A DNA stretch of 64,000 nucleotides from Bradyrhizobium sp. AUGA SZCCT0283 (GTDB taxonomy: Bacteria > Pseudomonadota > Alphaproteobacteria > Rhizobiales > Xanthobacteraceae). How positions within the stretch are numbered: position 1 is the first letter of the stretch; each line of letters starts with the position of its first letter. Positions 38,051-45,964 of the stretch are shown one piece after another. A model generated the notes under the pieces. That model worked only from the letters and a program-made list of their open reading frames with translations. It ran no database searches and was not told where the DNA came from. Both the position numbers and the translations under genes were made by a program. The stretch is from the NCBI RefSeq assembly GCF_018130385.1, contig NZ_JAFCLU010000003.1, positions 186,001-250,000 of the forward strand, in the 5' to 3' direction.

Positions 38051-38640
38051 GAAGGCTCGCCCTTCGGGTACATCCGCACGAAGACGAAGCGGCCGAGCGC
38101 GCCGGCCAGCACCGGGATCGGCAACGAGATCACGATCCGCCACAGCGTGAACTCGGTGCCGAGGATCGGCAGCTCCCAGGCGACCGCGCGGCCGTAGCCG
38201 ATCAGCGTCCAGCTTACCACCATCGCGATGGTGGCGCCGAAATCGGCGCCGACCGTGAGCAGCGCCGCCGCCACCGGATAGGCGGTGAAGGGACCGCCGG
38301 GCAGGATCGCGCCGAACGCCGTGCCGATCAAAAGTCCCTTCAGGCCCGAGTTCGGCCCCAGCGCGCGCGAAACTTTGTCGTGCGGCAGAATTTCCGCGAT
38401 GAAGGCGCCGAGCAGACAGCCGGCCAGCACGCGCGGGATGATTTCCCCGAACAGCCAGAGATCATGGGTGAAGATCTTGAGCACGCCATCAATGCCGTCG
38501 CGCCGCCAGACCAGGCCTGCGCACACCGCGACCAGCGCGCCGATCACGATCATCGACCAGCCGACCGGCTTGCGGGCGCGCCGCGGCTTCGGCTCGGCGT
38601 CATCGGCAGGCGCCGGGTCTTTTATCTGATGTTCTGACAA
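38047..38640 (-). CDS. ArsP_1/DUF318-type permease, first half
   Basis: This 197-residue membrane protein has a charged cytoplasmic N-terminus (EPKPRRARKP) and about five helices. It has the motif GAILPGGPFTAYPVAAALLTVGA, parallel to ATPGGPVVGFSIGAVAL of the next gene, and RAVAWELPILGTEF parallel to RMILWEIPFMP. The start is a TTG at 38640 without a clear ribosome binding site; an internal ATG (residue about 30) is possible. It overlaps the second-half gene by 4 bp. Confidence 0.8.
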   Translation of the reverse strand: MSEHQIKDPAPADDAEPKPRRARKPVGWSMIVIGALVAVCAGLVWRRDGIDGVLKIFTHDLWLFGEIIPRVLAGCLLGAFIAEILPHDKVSRALGPNSGLKGLLIGTAFGAILPGGPFTAYPVAAALLTVGADFGATIAMVVSWTLIGYGRAVAWELPILGTEFTLWRIVISLPIPVLAGALGRFVFVRMYPKGEPS

Positions 38641-38780
38641 GGGCTGTGGGTTTTGCGGGTGATGCTATTCCATCCCTGCTTAGTCCCGCCATGGTGGCGA
38701 CGCAACGATAGCCATGCGCATCTCAGGCATGCCCATGCGAGGACGTCACGCGGCCCTGCCCCCGCCAGCAGGCCATCCGT

Positions 38781-39155
38781 TCAGGTGAGATGGCGGACCA
38801 GCGCGAGGCCGGCAAACAGCCCGGCAATCGAGAGTGCGACCGAGCCTGCGACGTAAAGCGCCGCGGATGCGAGTTCGCCGCGCTCGTAGAGCAGCGCCGC
38901 ATCGAGCGAGTAGGCCGAGAACGTGGTGTAGCCGCCGAGGATGCCGGTCATCAGAAACAGCCGCCAGGGCTGCGACGCCTCGCCCTTGAAGGCGAGGTAG
39001 CCCGCGATCAGCCCCATCACGGTCGAGCCTGATATGTTGATGATGAAGGTACCCCAGGGAAACGCCGTGCCGAGGGTGCGGGCGCAGGTGACGTTGATCA
39101 GATGGCGCAGCGTCGCGCCAAGGCCGCCGCCGACAAAGACCAGCAAATAGCTCAT
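38781..39155 (-). CDS. crcB: Fluoride channel CrcB/FluC
   Basis: This 124-residue four-helix protein exports fluoride as an antiparallel dimer. Signature residues are visible: GGGLGATLRH near residue 9, the GTFIINISGSTVMGLI segment with the conserved Asn, and TGILGGYTTFSAYSLD with the Phe/Tyr/Ser/Thr pore motif. ATG 39155 gives the standard N-terminus. I looked for a fluoride riboswitch upstream and did not find one. It lies downstream of sodB on the same strand. Confidence 0.93.
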   Translation of the reverse strand: MSYLLVFVGGGLGATLRHLINVTCARTLGTAFPWGTFIINISGSTVMGLIAGYLAFKGEASQPWRLFLMTGILGGYTTFSAYSLDAALLYERGELASAALYVAGSVALSIAGLFAGLALVRHLT

Positions 39156-39283
39156 CGCAGCATTTTCCCCACAGTCACCCGGCATGCCGCTTGTGCCGCA
39201 CCGGAGCGCTCGCCGCAAGGATCGGAAAGCAATGAAAAGGGGCGGCAACCGCAGCCACCGCCCCCTCGAACTTTTATTCCGCA

Positions 39284-39320
39284 GTCATTTCGGGGCGGCG
39301 CGAAGCGACGAACCCGGAAT
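39284..39320. repeat. Half copy of the 8928 palindromic repeat
   Basis: GTCATTTCGGGGCG...CGAACCCGGAAT matches the left half of the repeat at 8928-9001 with few changes. It lies just after the sodB stop codon, upstream of crcB. Confidence 0.65.
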
Positions 39321-39328
39321 GGCGGTGT

Positions 39329-39931
39329 TTAAGCTCCGGCCTTGCCGAACAGCTCGTCGACGTAGTCCCAGTTGATCAGATGATCGCAGAACGCCTTCAG
39401 ATAGTCGGGACGGCGGTTGCGATAGTCGATGTAGTAGGAGTGCTCCCAGACGTCGCAGCCGAGGATCGGCGTGGCGCCATGGACCAGCGGGCTTTCGCCG
39501 TTAGCAGTCTTGGAGATTTCGAGCTTGCCGTTCTTGACCGACAGCCAGCACCAGCCGGAGCCGAACTGACCGACGCCGGCGGCGGCGAAATCGGCCTTGA
39601 ACTTGTCGAGACCGCCGAGGTCCTCGGTGATCTTCTTTTCCAGCCGGCCGGGCAGCTTGCTGCCGCCGCCGTTCGGCTTCATCCAGTTCCAGAAGTGCAG
39701 ATGATTGTAGTGCTGGCCGGCATTGTTGAACACGGCCGGATTCTTGCCGAACGAACCCTTGACGATCTCCTCCAGGGACTTGCCTTCGAATTCGGTCCCC
39801 TTGATCGCGTTGTTTCCGTTGGTCACGTAAGCTTGGTGATGCTTGTCGTGGTGGTATTCCAGCGTTTCCTTGGACATGTGGGGCGCAAGGGCGTCGTGGG
39901 AATAGGGCAGATTGGGCAGCGTGAAGGTCAT
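39329..39931 (-). CDS. sodB: Superoxide dismutase (Fe/Mn)
   Basis: This 200-residue cytoplasmic enzyme converts superoxide to oxygen and peroxide. The metal ligands appear in LEYHHDKHHQAYV (His), NAGQHYNHLHFW (His), and DVWEHSYYIDYRN (Asp and His). The GQFGSGWCWL segment, with Gln before FGSGW in AAAGVGQFGSGW, points to the iron type. Length is normal. A perfect GGAACC/GGTTCC palindrome lies in the promoter region upstream. Confidence 0.95.
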   Translation of the reverse strand: MTFTLPNLPYSHDALAPHMSKETLEYHHDKHHQAYVTNGNNAIKGTEFEGKSLEEIVKGSFGKNPAVFNNAGQHYNHLHFWNWMKPNGGGSKLPGRLEKKITEDLGGLDKFKADFAAAGVGQFGSGWCWLSVKNGKLEISKTANGESPLVHGATPILGCDVWEHSYYIDYRNRRPDYLKAFCDHLINWDYVDELFGKAGA

Positions 39932-39973
39932 GGGTGATGTCCGAACTGATGGGAGACGTGGTCTGGTCTAACG

Positions 39974-39994
39974 GGAACCGTTATAGAAGGTTCC
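39974..39994. promoter_or_regulatory. Palindrome over the probable sodB -10 region
   Basis: GGAACC-N9-GGTTCC lies 43 bp before the sodB start. Read on the minus strand, the spacer contains TATAAC, a plausible -10 hexamer. A repressor or activator site overlapping the promoter is likely; which protein binds is unknown. Confidence 0.45.
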
Positions 39995-40111
39995 ATTGCG
40001 CATAAACACCGCAATTTGGCAAGAACGCCTAAGGTTCTGGGTAACGCCCCTCCGCGTCCAGCGTATGACGGATATGGCGCCCACGCGGTTTTGGCGCGAT
40101 GAGGGAACGAA

Positions 40112-40651
40112 ATGAGCATCGAGATCGACGTCCTGAACGGGGACGCATCATGGCCACGGGCAGAGGCGCTGATGCAGGCGGTCTGGCCGGCTCATGTGGT
40201 CGAAAAGTTGTCGTGGGGCCACATCAAATGGGCCCAGGCCGACCTGCGCGTGCTCATCGACGCACCGGAGGACGCCGCCGAGCCGAGTCTCGCCTGCCAT
40301 GTCGGCATCTACTTCCGTGATGCCATTTGGGACGGGCGCAAGGTTCATATCGGCGGCATCGGCGGCGTTTCGACGCGCCAGGATTGCCGGGGACGCGGCT
40401 ACGCCACGCTGGCGCTGAACGCCGCTGTCCAGACCCTGCGCGATCACGAGGCGGTGCGCTTTGCGATGCTGTTCTGCGAGCCGCACAATGAAGCGTTCTA
40501 TCAGGCGCGCGGCTGGCATCGCTTCCAGGGCGAGGTCTATGCCGAGCAGCCGGAGGGACGGATTCGCTTCGAGGCGATGGCGCCGTTCGTGCTCGATTTC
40601 ACCCGCAAGCCGCGCGACGGAATTATCGACCTATGCGGCCTGCCGTGGTGA
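40112..40651 (+). CDS. GNAT family N-acetyltransferase
   Basis: This 179-residue protein has the GNAT core IGGIGGVSTRQDCRGRGYATLALNAAV (acetyl-CoA loop RxxGxA near residue 93) and FYQARGWHRFQGE near residue 130. The layout resembles the aminoglycoside 2'-acetyltransferase branch, but without supporting context that specificity is a guess. It is divergent from sodB and followed 85 bp later by a MATE pump on the same strand. Confidence 0.88.
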   Translation: MSIEIDVLNGDASWPRAEALMQAVWPAHVVEKLSWGHIKWAQADLRVLIDAPEDAAEPSLACHVGIYFRDAIWDGRKVHIGGIGGVSTRQDCRGRGYATLALNAAVQTLRDHEAVRFAMLFCEPHNEAFYQARGWHRFQGEVYAEQPEGRIRFEAMAPFVLDFTRKPRDGIIDLCGLPW

Positions 40652-40699
40652 CCCCTGCACCGGGCGCGGGTGGCTTGCAGCGGCTCCGGCGCATAATAT

Positions 40700-40729
40700 G
40701 TCATCCATAATTTATTCGATTTGGATGAC
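40700..40729. promoter_or_regulatory. Inverted repeat upstream of the MATE gene
   Basis: GTCATCC and GGATGAC are perfect 7-bp arms around a 16-bp AT-rich spacer, ending 7 bp before the MATE start codon. The AT-rich spacer stands out in this GC-rich DNA and may contain the promoter. It could be an operator or a hairpin that hides the ribosome binding site. Confidence 0.45.
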
Positions 40730-40736
40730 GTGACGC

Positions 40737-42122
40737 ATGACCATGGACGCCCCGCTCGACATGCGCCCCACCGCCGCGGTTCCGCCCATGCCGGCCAACG
40801 GCCTGCTCACCTCGCCGATCCTGCCGACGCTGCTGAAGCTCACGCTGCCCAATGCGATCGCCATGGTGGGCACGACGCTGGTTGCCGTCGCCGAGACTTC
40901 CTATATCGGCCGGCTCGGCACCGAGCCGCTCGCCGGCATCGCGCTGGTGTTTCCCTTCGTCATGCTGACGCAGATGATGTCGGCGGGCGCGATGGGCGGC
41001 GGCGTCTCCTCCGCCATCAGCCGGGCGATCGGCGCGGGGAATCGCGACCGCGCGGCGACGCTGGCGCTGCATGCCGCGATGATCGGCGCCTGCGCCGGAA
41101 TCTTTTTCACCGTGACGATGCTGATGTTCGGCCGCGCGTTCTACACGCTGCTCGGCGGGCGCGGCGGCGTGCTCGAGCAGGCCATGCAATATTCGCACGT
41201 GCTGTTCTCCGGCGCGATGGCGATCTGGCTGGTCAACACGCTGGCCTCGGTGGTGCGCGGCACCGGCGACATGCGGATTCCATCGGTGACGCTGATCGGC
41301 ACCGCGCTGGTGCAGGTCGCGGTCGGCGGCACGCTCGGCCTCGGGCTGTTCGGCCTGCCGAAATTCGGCATGAGCGGCGTCGCCGCGGGCCAGTTCACCG
41401 CTTTCACGCTCGGTGCGATCTTCCTGGCCTGGCATCTGGTCAGCGGCCGCAGCCGGCTGACCCTGAACTTCAAGGGCTTCAGATTTCAGCGCGACATGTT
41501 CTTCGACATTCTGAGGGTCGGCGCAGTGGCCTGCCTGTCGCCGCTGCAGACCGTGCTGACGGTGCTGATCTTCACCAAAATCCTGGCCGGCTACGGCACG
41601 GAGACATTGGCCGGCTATGGCATGGGCTCGCGGCTGGAATTCTTGCTGACGCCGATCGCATTCGCCTTCGGCGTGGCATCGGTGCCGATGGTCGGCATGG
41701 CGATGGGCGCGGGTCTCGTGACGCGCGCGCGGCAGGTGGCGTGGACCGCGGGCACAGCTGCCGGCATCACCGTGGGCGCCATCGGATTGATCGTCGCCGT
41801 GATGCCGTCGCTCTGGGTTTCGATGTTTACGAGCGATCCCGGCGTCACCGCCGCGGCGTCCTCCTATCTCGTCTGGGCAGGCCCGGCGTTCGCGTTTTTC
41901 GGGATGGGCGCCTGCCTCTATTTCTCGTCGCAAGGGGCAGCGAAGGTCGGCGGCCCCGTGATGGCCGGCACCGCGCGATTGCTGATCGTCGGCGGCGGCG
42001 GCTGGTGGCTGGCGTCAGCGGGCGCGCCGGCATGGACATTGTTCGCGCTGGTAGGCCTCGCGATGGTCGTTTACGGCCTCGGGACGGCGCTGTCGATCCG
42101 CCTCACCCGCTGGGGCAAATGA
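40737..42122 (+). CDS. MATE family efflux transporter
   Basis: This 461-residue membrane protein has twelve predicted helices in two similar halves, the MATE design. It has LTLPNAIAMVGTTLVAVAETSYIGRLG at the N-terminus (split here by TMs) and RVGAVACLSPLQTVLTVLIFTK at the start of the second half. Family members export cationic drugs or metabolites with Na+ or H+. It starts at ATG 40737 and has no adjacent regulator gene; the preceding GNAT gene could share its transcript. Confidence 0.92.
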   Translation: MTMDAPLDMRPTAAVPPMPANGLLTSPILPTLLKLTLPNAIAMVGTTLVAVAETSYIGRLGTEPLAGIALVFPFVMLTQMMSAGAMGGGVSSAISRAIGAGNRDRAATLALHAAMIGACAGIFFTVTMLMFGRAFYTLLGGRGGVLEQAMQYSHVLFSGAMAIWLVNTLASVVRGTGDMRIPSVTLIGTALVQVAVGGTLGLGLFGLPKFGMSGVAAGQFTAFTLGAIFLAWHLVSGRSRLTLNFKGFRFQRDMFFDILRVGAVACLSPLQTVLTVLIFTKILAGYGTETLAGYGMGSRLEFLLTPIAFAFGVASVPMVGMAMGAGLVTRARQVAWTAGTAAGITVGAIGLIVAVMPSLWVSMFTSDPGVTAAASSYLVWAGPAFAFFGMGACLYFSSQGAAKVGGPVMAGTARLLIVGGGGWWLASAGAPAWTLFALVGLAMVVYGLGTALSIRLTRWGK

Positions 42123-42208
42123 ACCCCAAGTTGTAAACCGAACTTAATGTGACATTGCACGAATCTGATTTGTTGCTATGCAAGCCTGCTTTTTCGAAGG
42201 AATGATTC

Positions 42209-42652
42209 ATGGCTTGCAGAACAGCTTTCATCATCGCGACCGCGGCGGCCTTGCTCGCCGCCCCGTCGGCTCGCGCGCAGGGTACCGGCGAGCCGACCGG
42301 CGTCTGGCTGACCCAGGCCGGCGATGCGCGGGTGAAGGTCAGCAAATGCGGTGGCGGCATCTGCGGCGTGATCGTCGGCCTCAAAGACCCGATCGATCCC
42401 GCCACCGGCAAGCCCCAGGTCGATGACAAGAATCCCAATCCGACGCTGAAGAAGCGGCCGATGATCGGCCTGCCGCTGTTCAGCAGCATGCAGTCCACCG
42501 CGCCCAATAAATGGTCGGGCCAGATCTATAACGCCGATGACGGCTCCAGCTACGCCAGCAGTGTCTCGGTGGCGGGCCCGGATACGCTCAAGGTCGAAGG
42601 CTGCGTCGGCGCGCTCTGCGGCGGCGAGACCTGGACGCGGGTGGGGCGGTAG
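42209..42652 (+). CDS. DUF2147 family exported protein
   Basis: This 147-residue protein has a signal peptide (AFIIATAAALLAAPSARA-Q) and a DUF2147 domain: GVWLTQAGDARVKVSKCGGGICGVIVGLKD, GLPLFSSM, and WSGQIYNADDGSSYASSV with LKVEGCVGALCGGETWTRV at the end. Conserved Cys pairs probably form disulfides in the periplasm. The family function is unknown. AAGGAA lies 8 nt before ATG 42209. Confidence 0.92.
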   Translation: MACRTAFIIATAAALLAAPSARAQGTGEPTGVWLTQAGDARVKVSKCGGGICGVIVGLKDPIDPATGKPQVDDKNPNPTLKKRPMIGLPLFSSMQSTAPNKWSGQIYNADDGSSYASSVSVAGPDTLKVEGCVGALCGGETWTRVGR

Positions 42653-42665
42653 CGCGGGACTGCGT

Positions 42666-42744
42666 AGGGGGGCAAAGCGCAGCGTGCCCACCATTTCAAG
42701 CAACGATCTGGAGAGATGGTGGGCACGCATCGCTTTGCCCACCC
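42666..42744. repeat. Palindromic intergenic repeat (second copy of the 13383 type)
   Basis: GGGGGCAAAGCGCAGCGTGC and CCACCAT are mirrored by ATGGTGGGCACG and CGCTTTGCCCACCC, giving a strong stem with a central loop. It lies between the convergent DUF2147 and DUF3095 genes and would act as a hairpin for both transcripts. Confidence 0.78.
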
Positions 42745-42757
42745 GAATTACTACGAA

Positions 42758-43912
42758 TTACGCCGCCATCGCCTTGAGCGCGGTCGCAGCCGAGGCGTAG
42801 CCGCCGCGGGCGCCGTCGATGAAGTGGACGTGATCGCTGCGCATCACCGACGGCGTGAAGCAGGTCATCATCGCCGCGTCCTGCCGGTGCAGGCCGTAGC
42901 GCACGATCCTCGCTGAAGCCGCCTTCGCCAGAAGCTCCGCCAGCGCGCGCTCCAGCTCCTCCGTGCAATCGAGGATCATGCGCAGGCCGTCGTCATATTT
43001 GCGGAAGTCGGAATTCTCCACCACCTGCTGCACGTAGTTCTTCGGCACGAAATTGCCTATCCTGATGCCGAAGCGCATCACGACATAGGCCCATAGCGTG
43101 ACCGCGAGCACGACGGTGCGCCGCTTCAACAGCGGCCCGCCGCGCGCGGCGCGCGCTTCATACTCGACGCCGGCCGGCGGCCAGCGCAGCGGCGGCCCGC
43201 CCGGCGGCACCGGCCGCCCGGCATCCGGAGACTGCTCGACCAGCCTGATGATGTCCTCAATCACCTTGCGGAAACGATGCGGATCGGCGTCCCTGGCCGG
43301 CACCACCAGCACCGACAGGATGAGCCCGCGCGTGGAGGGAATTTCCTCGAACCGGCACGACAGGCCGGACAGGTCGGGTTGCGTACCAGGTGCAGCCGCC
43401 GGCACCGCAAACTCGCCGCGCTTCATCGCGGCATCCGCCCACCCCAAACCGCCGCCCGAAAACATCGCATAGGACAGATTGGCCGACGGGCCGAAACGGG
43501 CGACCCTGATATCGAGGCCCTGCGCGCGGATATCCCTGACCGGCACCAGCGCCACCCGCATCGCCAGATCGAGATCTTCGCGGACCCATGAAGCCGTCGC
43601 CGCCAGCGCGTCGCGGGCGCGCGCGAGGTCTGAGGGCGACACCGCGAAGCTCGCGCCATCGCCGCCGAACACGAACGGAAATTCGCGCCCGTCCAGCGCG
43701 TTGGTGATGGCCGCGATCACGGCGGCGCCGGCCATGTTGACCGCCTTGTAGCGCTGGTTCGCGATCGCTTTGGTCGATTCCACGATGTCGGCGACGCCGA
43801 CGGTCCAGTCGTCCGGCAGCGGCGAATACATCGCCGGGTCCATCAGGCTGCCAAAGCCGCGAAAGACCGGGATCGAGCCGTAGAAAATGTCGGTGCCGTC
43901 AGGCGTCGTCAT
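42758..43912 (-). CDS. DUF3095 protein with nucleotidyl-cyclase-like core
   Basis: This 384-residue cytoplasmic protein is of the DUF3095 family. Residues 38-91 read VGVADIVESTKAI and then PFVFGGDGASFAV. These look like the two metal-binding Asp motifs (Asp42 and Asp85) of class III adenylate/guanylate cyclases. No signal peptide or clear membrane domain; a hydrophobic stretch near residues 272-285 (RTVVLAVTLWAYVVM) may be buried. The downstream part has no recognised domain. Whether it makes a cyclic nucleotide is untested. Confidence 0.85.
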   Translation of the reverse strand: MTTPDGTDIFYGSIPVFRGFGSLMDPAMYSPLPDDWTVGVADIVESTKAIANQRYKAVNMAGAAVIAAITNALDGREFPFVFGGDGASFAVSPSDLARARDALAATASWVREDLDLAMRVALVPVRDIRAQGLDIRVARFGPSANLSYAMFSGGGLGWADAAMKRGEFAVPAAAPGTQPDLSGLSCRFEEIPSTRGLILSVLVVPARDADPHRFRKVIEDIIRLVEQSPDAGRPVPPGGPPLRWPPAGVEYEARAARGGPLLKRRTVVLAVTLWAYVVMRFGIRIGNFVPKNYVQQVVENSDFRKYDDGLRMILDCTEELERALAELLAKAASARIVRYGLHRQDAAMMTCFTPSVMRSDHVHFIDGARGGYASAATALKAMAA

Positions 43913-43996
43913 GGCGATGAGGGCCCCCGGTTCTCAAATCTGTCCTAGCAGATACGGCCGATTTTGGAATCCGGTTCAGGCGTGCGGCTGAACGTC

Positions 43997-45865
43997 CTAC
44001 CCCTTCGCGATCCCGCGCAGCACGAGCTGGTTCAGCCGGTTGGCAAACGCCGCCGGATCTTCCGGCAACTCGCCATCGAGGATCTGCGCCTGCTCCAACA
44101 GCAGGAACGACAGGTCCTTGGCCGCATCCTTGTCGCCGGTGATCGCCGCGACCAGGGGATGGCGCATGTTGATCTCCAGGATCGGCTTGGTGGTGGGCGC
44201 CCTGTTCTGCATCGCCAAGAGGCGTTCGAGCATGCGGTCATGCGCGTCGCCGCCGGCGACCAGGCATGACGCGCTCGAGGTCAGCCGCTGCGAGGCGCGC
44301 ACGTCGGAGACGCGCTCGCCGAGCGCGTCCTTGATCAGCGCAATCGTCGTGGCCTCATCTGCGCCGGCCTCGTCCTTCTTGTCCTCGGCCTTGTCATCCA
44401 GCAGCGGGATCAGGGCGAAATCGATATCGCCCTGGCTCAGCGACTTCAGCGGCTTGCCGCCGAAATCGAGCGACGCCGAGGTCCAGAAGGCGTCGACCGG
44501 ATCGGTCAGCAGCAGCACCTCGATGCCGCGGGCGGTCGCGGATTCCAGCTTCGGGTTCGCCTTCAACCGTTCGATGCTGTCACCGGTGAGATAATAGATG
44601 TCGGTCTGGTTCGGCTTGAGGTCCTCGACATATTGCTTGAGCGAGCGCTTCTCGCCCGTCGTCGTGGTGAAGCGCGACAAGCCTAACAATTTCTCGCGGC
44701 GCTCAAAATCCTCCCAGATGCCTTCCTTGATCACGGGACCGAACGCGTCCCAGATTTTGGCGAACGCCTCCGGCTCCTTCTCGCCGAGGCTTTCCAGCTC
44801 CGATATCACGCGGCCGGTGACGGCTTTGCGGATCTGCGTGAGTTGCGGGTTGTTCTGCAGCATCTCTCTGGAGATGTTGAGCGGCAGATCCTCGCTGTCG
44901 ATCACGCCGCGGACGAAGCGCAAGTAGACCGGCAAGATATCGGCGTCGTCGGCAATGAAGACGCGGCGGACATAGAGCTTGACCTTGCCCTTGCGTGCCT
45001 GGTCGAACAGGTCGAAAGGTTTCGTCGACGGCGCGAACAGCAGCACCGCATAGGACTGCCGGCCCTCGGCCCGATAATGCAGCGTCATCGCCGGCTCGTC
45101 GAAGGCGCCGGCGATCTGTTGATAGGCCTGCTTGTAGTCCTCCGGCGAGAGTTCCGATTTTGGCCGCTGCCACAGCGCGCTCGCCGAATTGATCTGGCGC
45201 GGCTCGCCCTCCTCTGGCACGAGCTCGATCGGAAACTGGATGTTGTCGGACCAGGCGCGGACGATCCGCTCGATCTCGTGCGTCTCCAGATACTTCGCCG
45301 CACTCTCCTTCAGATGCAGGACGATCTCGGTGCCGCGCGTGATGCGGGCGGCGTCCTCCTCGCTGGCCGGCGCAATTTCAAACCCGCTGCCGCCCGAGGA
45401 CGACCAGACAAAAACCTGATCGGAGCCGGCGCGGCGGCTGGTGACCACGATGCGCTCGGCAACCATGAACGCCGCATAGAAGCCGACCCCGAACTGGCCG
45501 ATCAGATTGGTGCCGTCCTTGGCCTCGGTGAGGCGGGAGAGAAAGGACTTTGTGCCGGATCGTGCGATGGTGCCGAGATTATCGATCAGCTCCTGCCGGT
45601 CCATGCCGAGGCCGCTGTCGACGACGGAAAGCGTATTGGCCTTCTTGTTCGGCACGATGCGGATTTTGGGCGGCGCACCGTCGGCGATCAGATCCGGCGC
45701 CGATATCGCCTCATAGCGCAGCTTGTCGCAGGCATCCGATGCGTTCGAAATCAGCTCGCGCAGGAAGATGTCGGTCTCTGAATAGACCGAGTGCACCATC
45801 AGGTTCAGAAGTTCGGCGACCTCGGCCTGGAACGGCTGGGATTCGGGGGCAGTGGTGGTGGTCAT
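43997..45865 (-). CDS. htpG: Molecular chaperone HtpG (Hsp90)
   Basis: This 622-residue ATP-dependent chaperone has the GHKL ATPase motifs: [38 protein letters not shown], and [16 protein letters not shown]. The middle domain has [14 protein letters not shown]. Length is typical of bacterial HtpG. An RpoH-like promoter lies upstream. It is on the same strand as the type I secretion genes but 99 bp apart and probably transcribed on its own. Confidence 0.96.
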   Translation of the reverse strand: MTTTTAPESQPFQAEVAELLNLMVHSVYSETDIFLRELISNASDACDKLRYEAISAPDLIADGAPPKIRIVPNKKANTLSVVDSGLGMDRQELIDNLGTIARSGTKSFLSRLTEAKDGTNLIGQFGVGFYAAFMVAERIVVTSRRAGSDQVFVWSSSGGSGFEIAPASEEDAARITRGTEIVLHLKESAAKYLETHEIERIVRAWSDNIQFPIELVPEEGEPRQINSASALWQRPKSELSPEDYKQAYQQIAGAFDEPAMTLHYRAEGRQSYAVLLFAPSTKPFDLFDQARKGKVKLYVRRVFIADDADILPVYLRFVRGVIDSEDLPLNISREMLQNNPQLTQIRKAVTGRVISELESLGEKEPEAFAKIWDAFGPVIKEGIWEDFERREKLLGLSRFTTTTGEKRSLKQYVEDLKPNQTDIYYLTGDSIERLKANPKLESATARGIEVLLLTDPVDAFWTSASLDFGGKPLKSLSQGDIDFALIPLLDDKAEDKKDEAGADEATTIALIKDALGERVSDVRASQRLTSSASCLVAGGDAHDRMLERLLAMQNRAPTTKPILEINMRHPLVAAITGDKDAAKDLSFLLLEQAQILDGELPEDPAAFANRLNQLVLRGIAKG

Positions 45866-45900
45866 GCGGGGCTCGCAGGGAACAGGGCAAAAGCAAAGCC

Positions 45901-45931
45901 CTGATATAGCGATACCATCCGGGGTGGCAAG
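45901..45931 (-). promoter_or_regulatory. Candidate RpoH (heat-shock) promoter of htpG
   Basis: On the minus strand, CTTG (45928-45931) is separated by exactly 17 bases from GCTATATCAG (45901-45910). This matches the alphaproteobacterial RpoH consensus CTTG-N17-CYTATNTNNG at all but the first base of the -10. It lies 35 bp before the htpG start, as expected for a heat-shock gene. Confidence 0.6.
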
Positions 45932-45964
45932 ATTTAGCCGCGCTGCAACCCCGTATCGTCCCCC

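Noticed and set aside
39156..39328. Fluoride riboswitch upstream of crcB
   Set aside because: I looked for the conserved crcB motif on the minus strand and did not see it; only a dispersed repeat half-copy is present.
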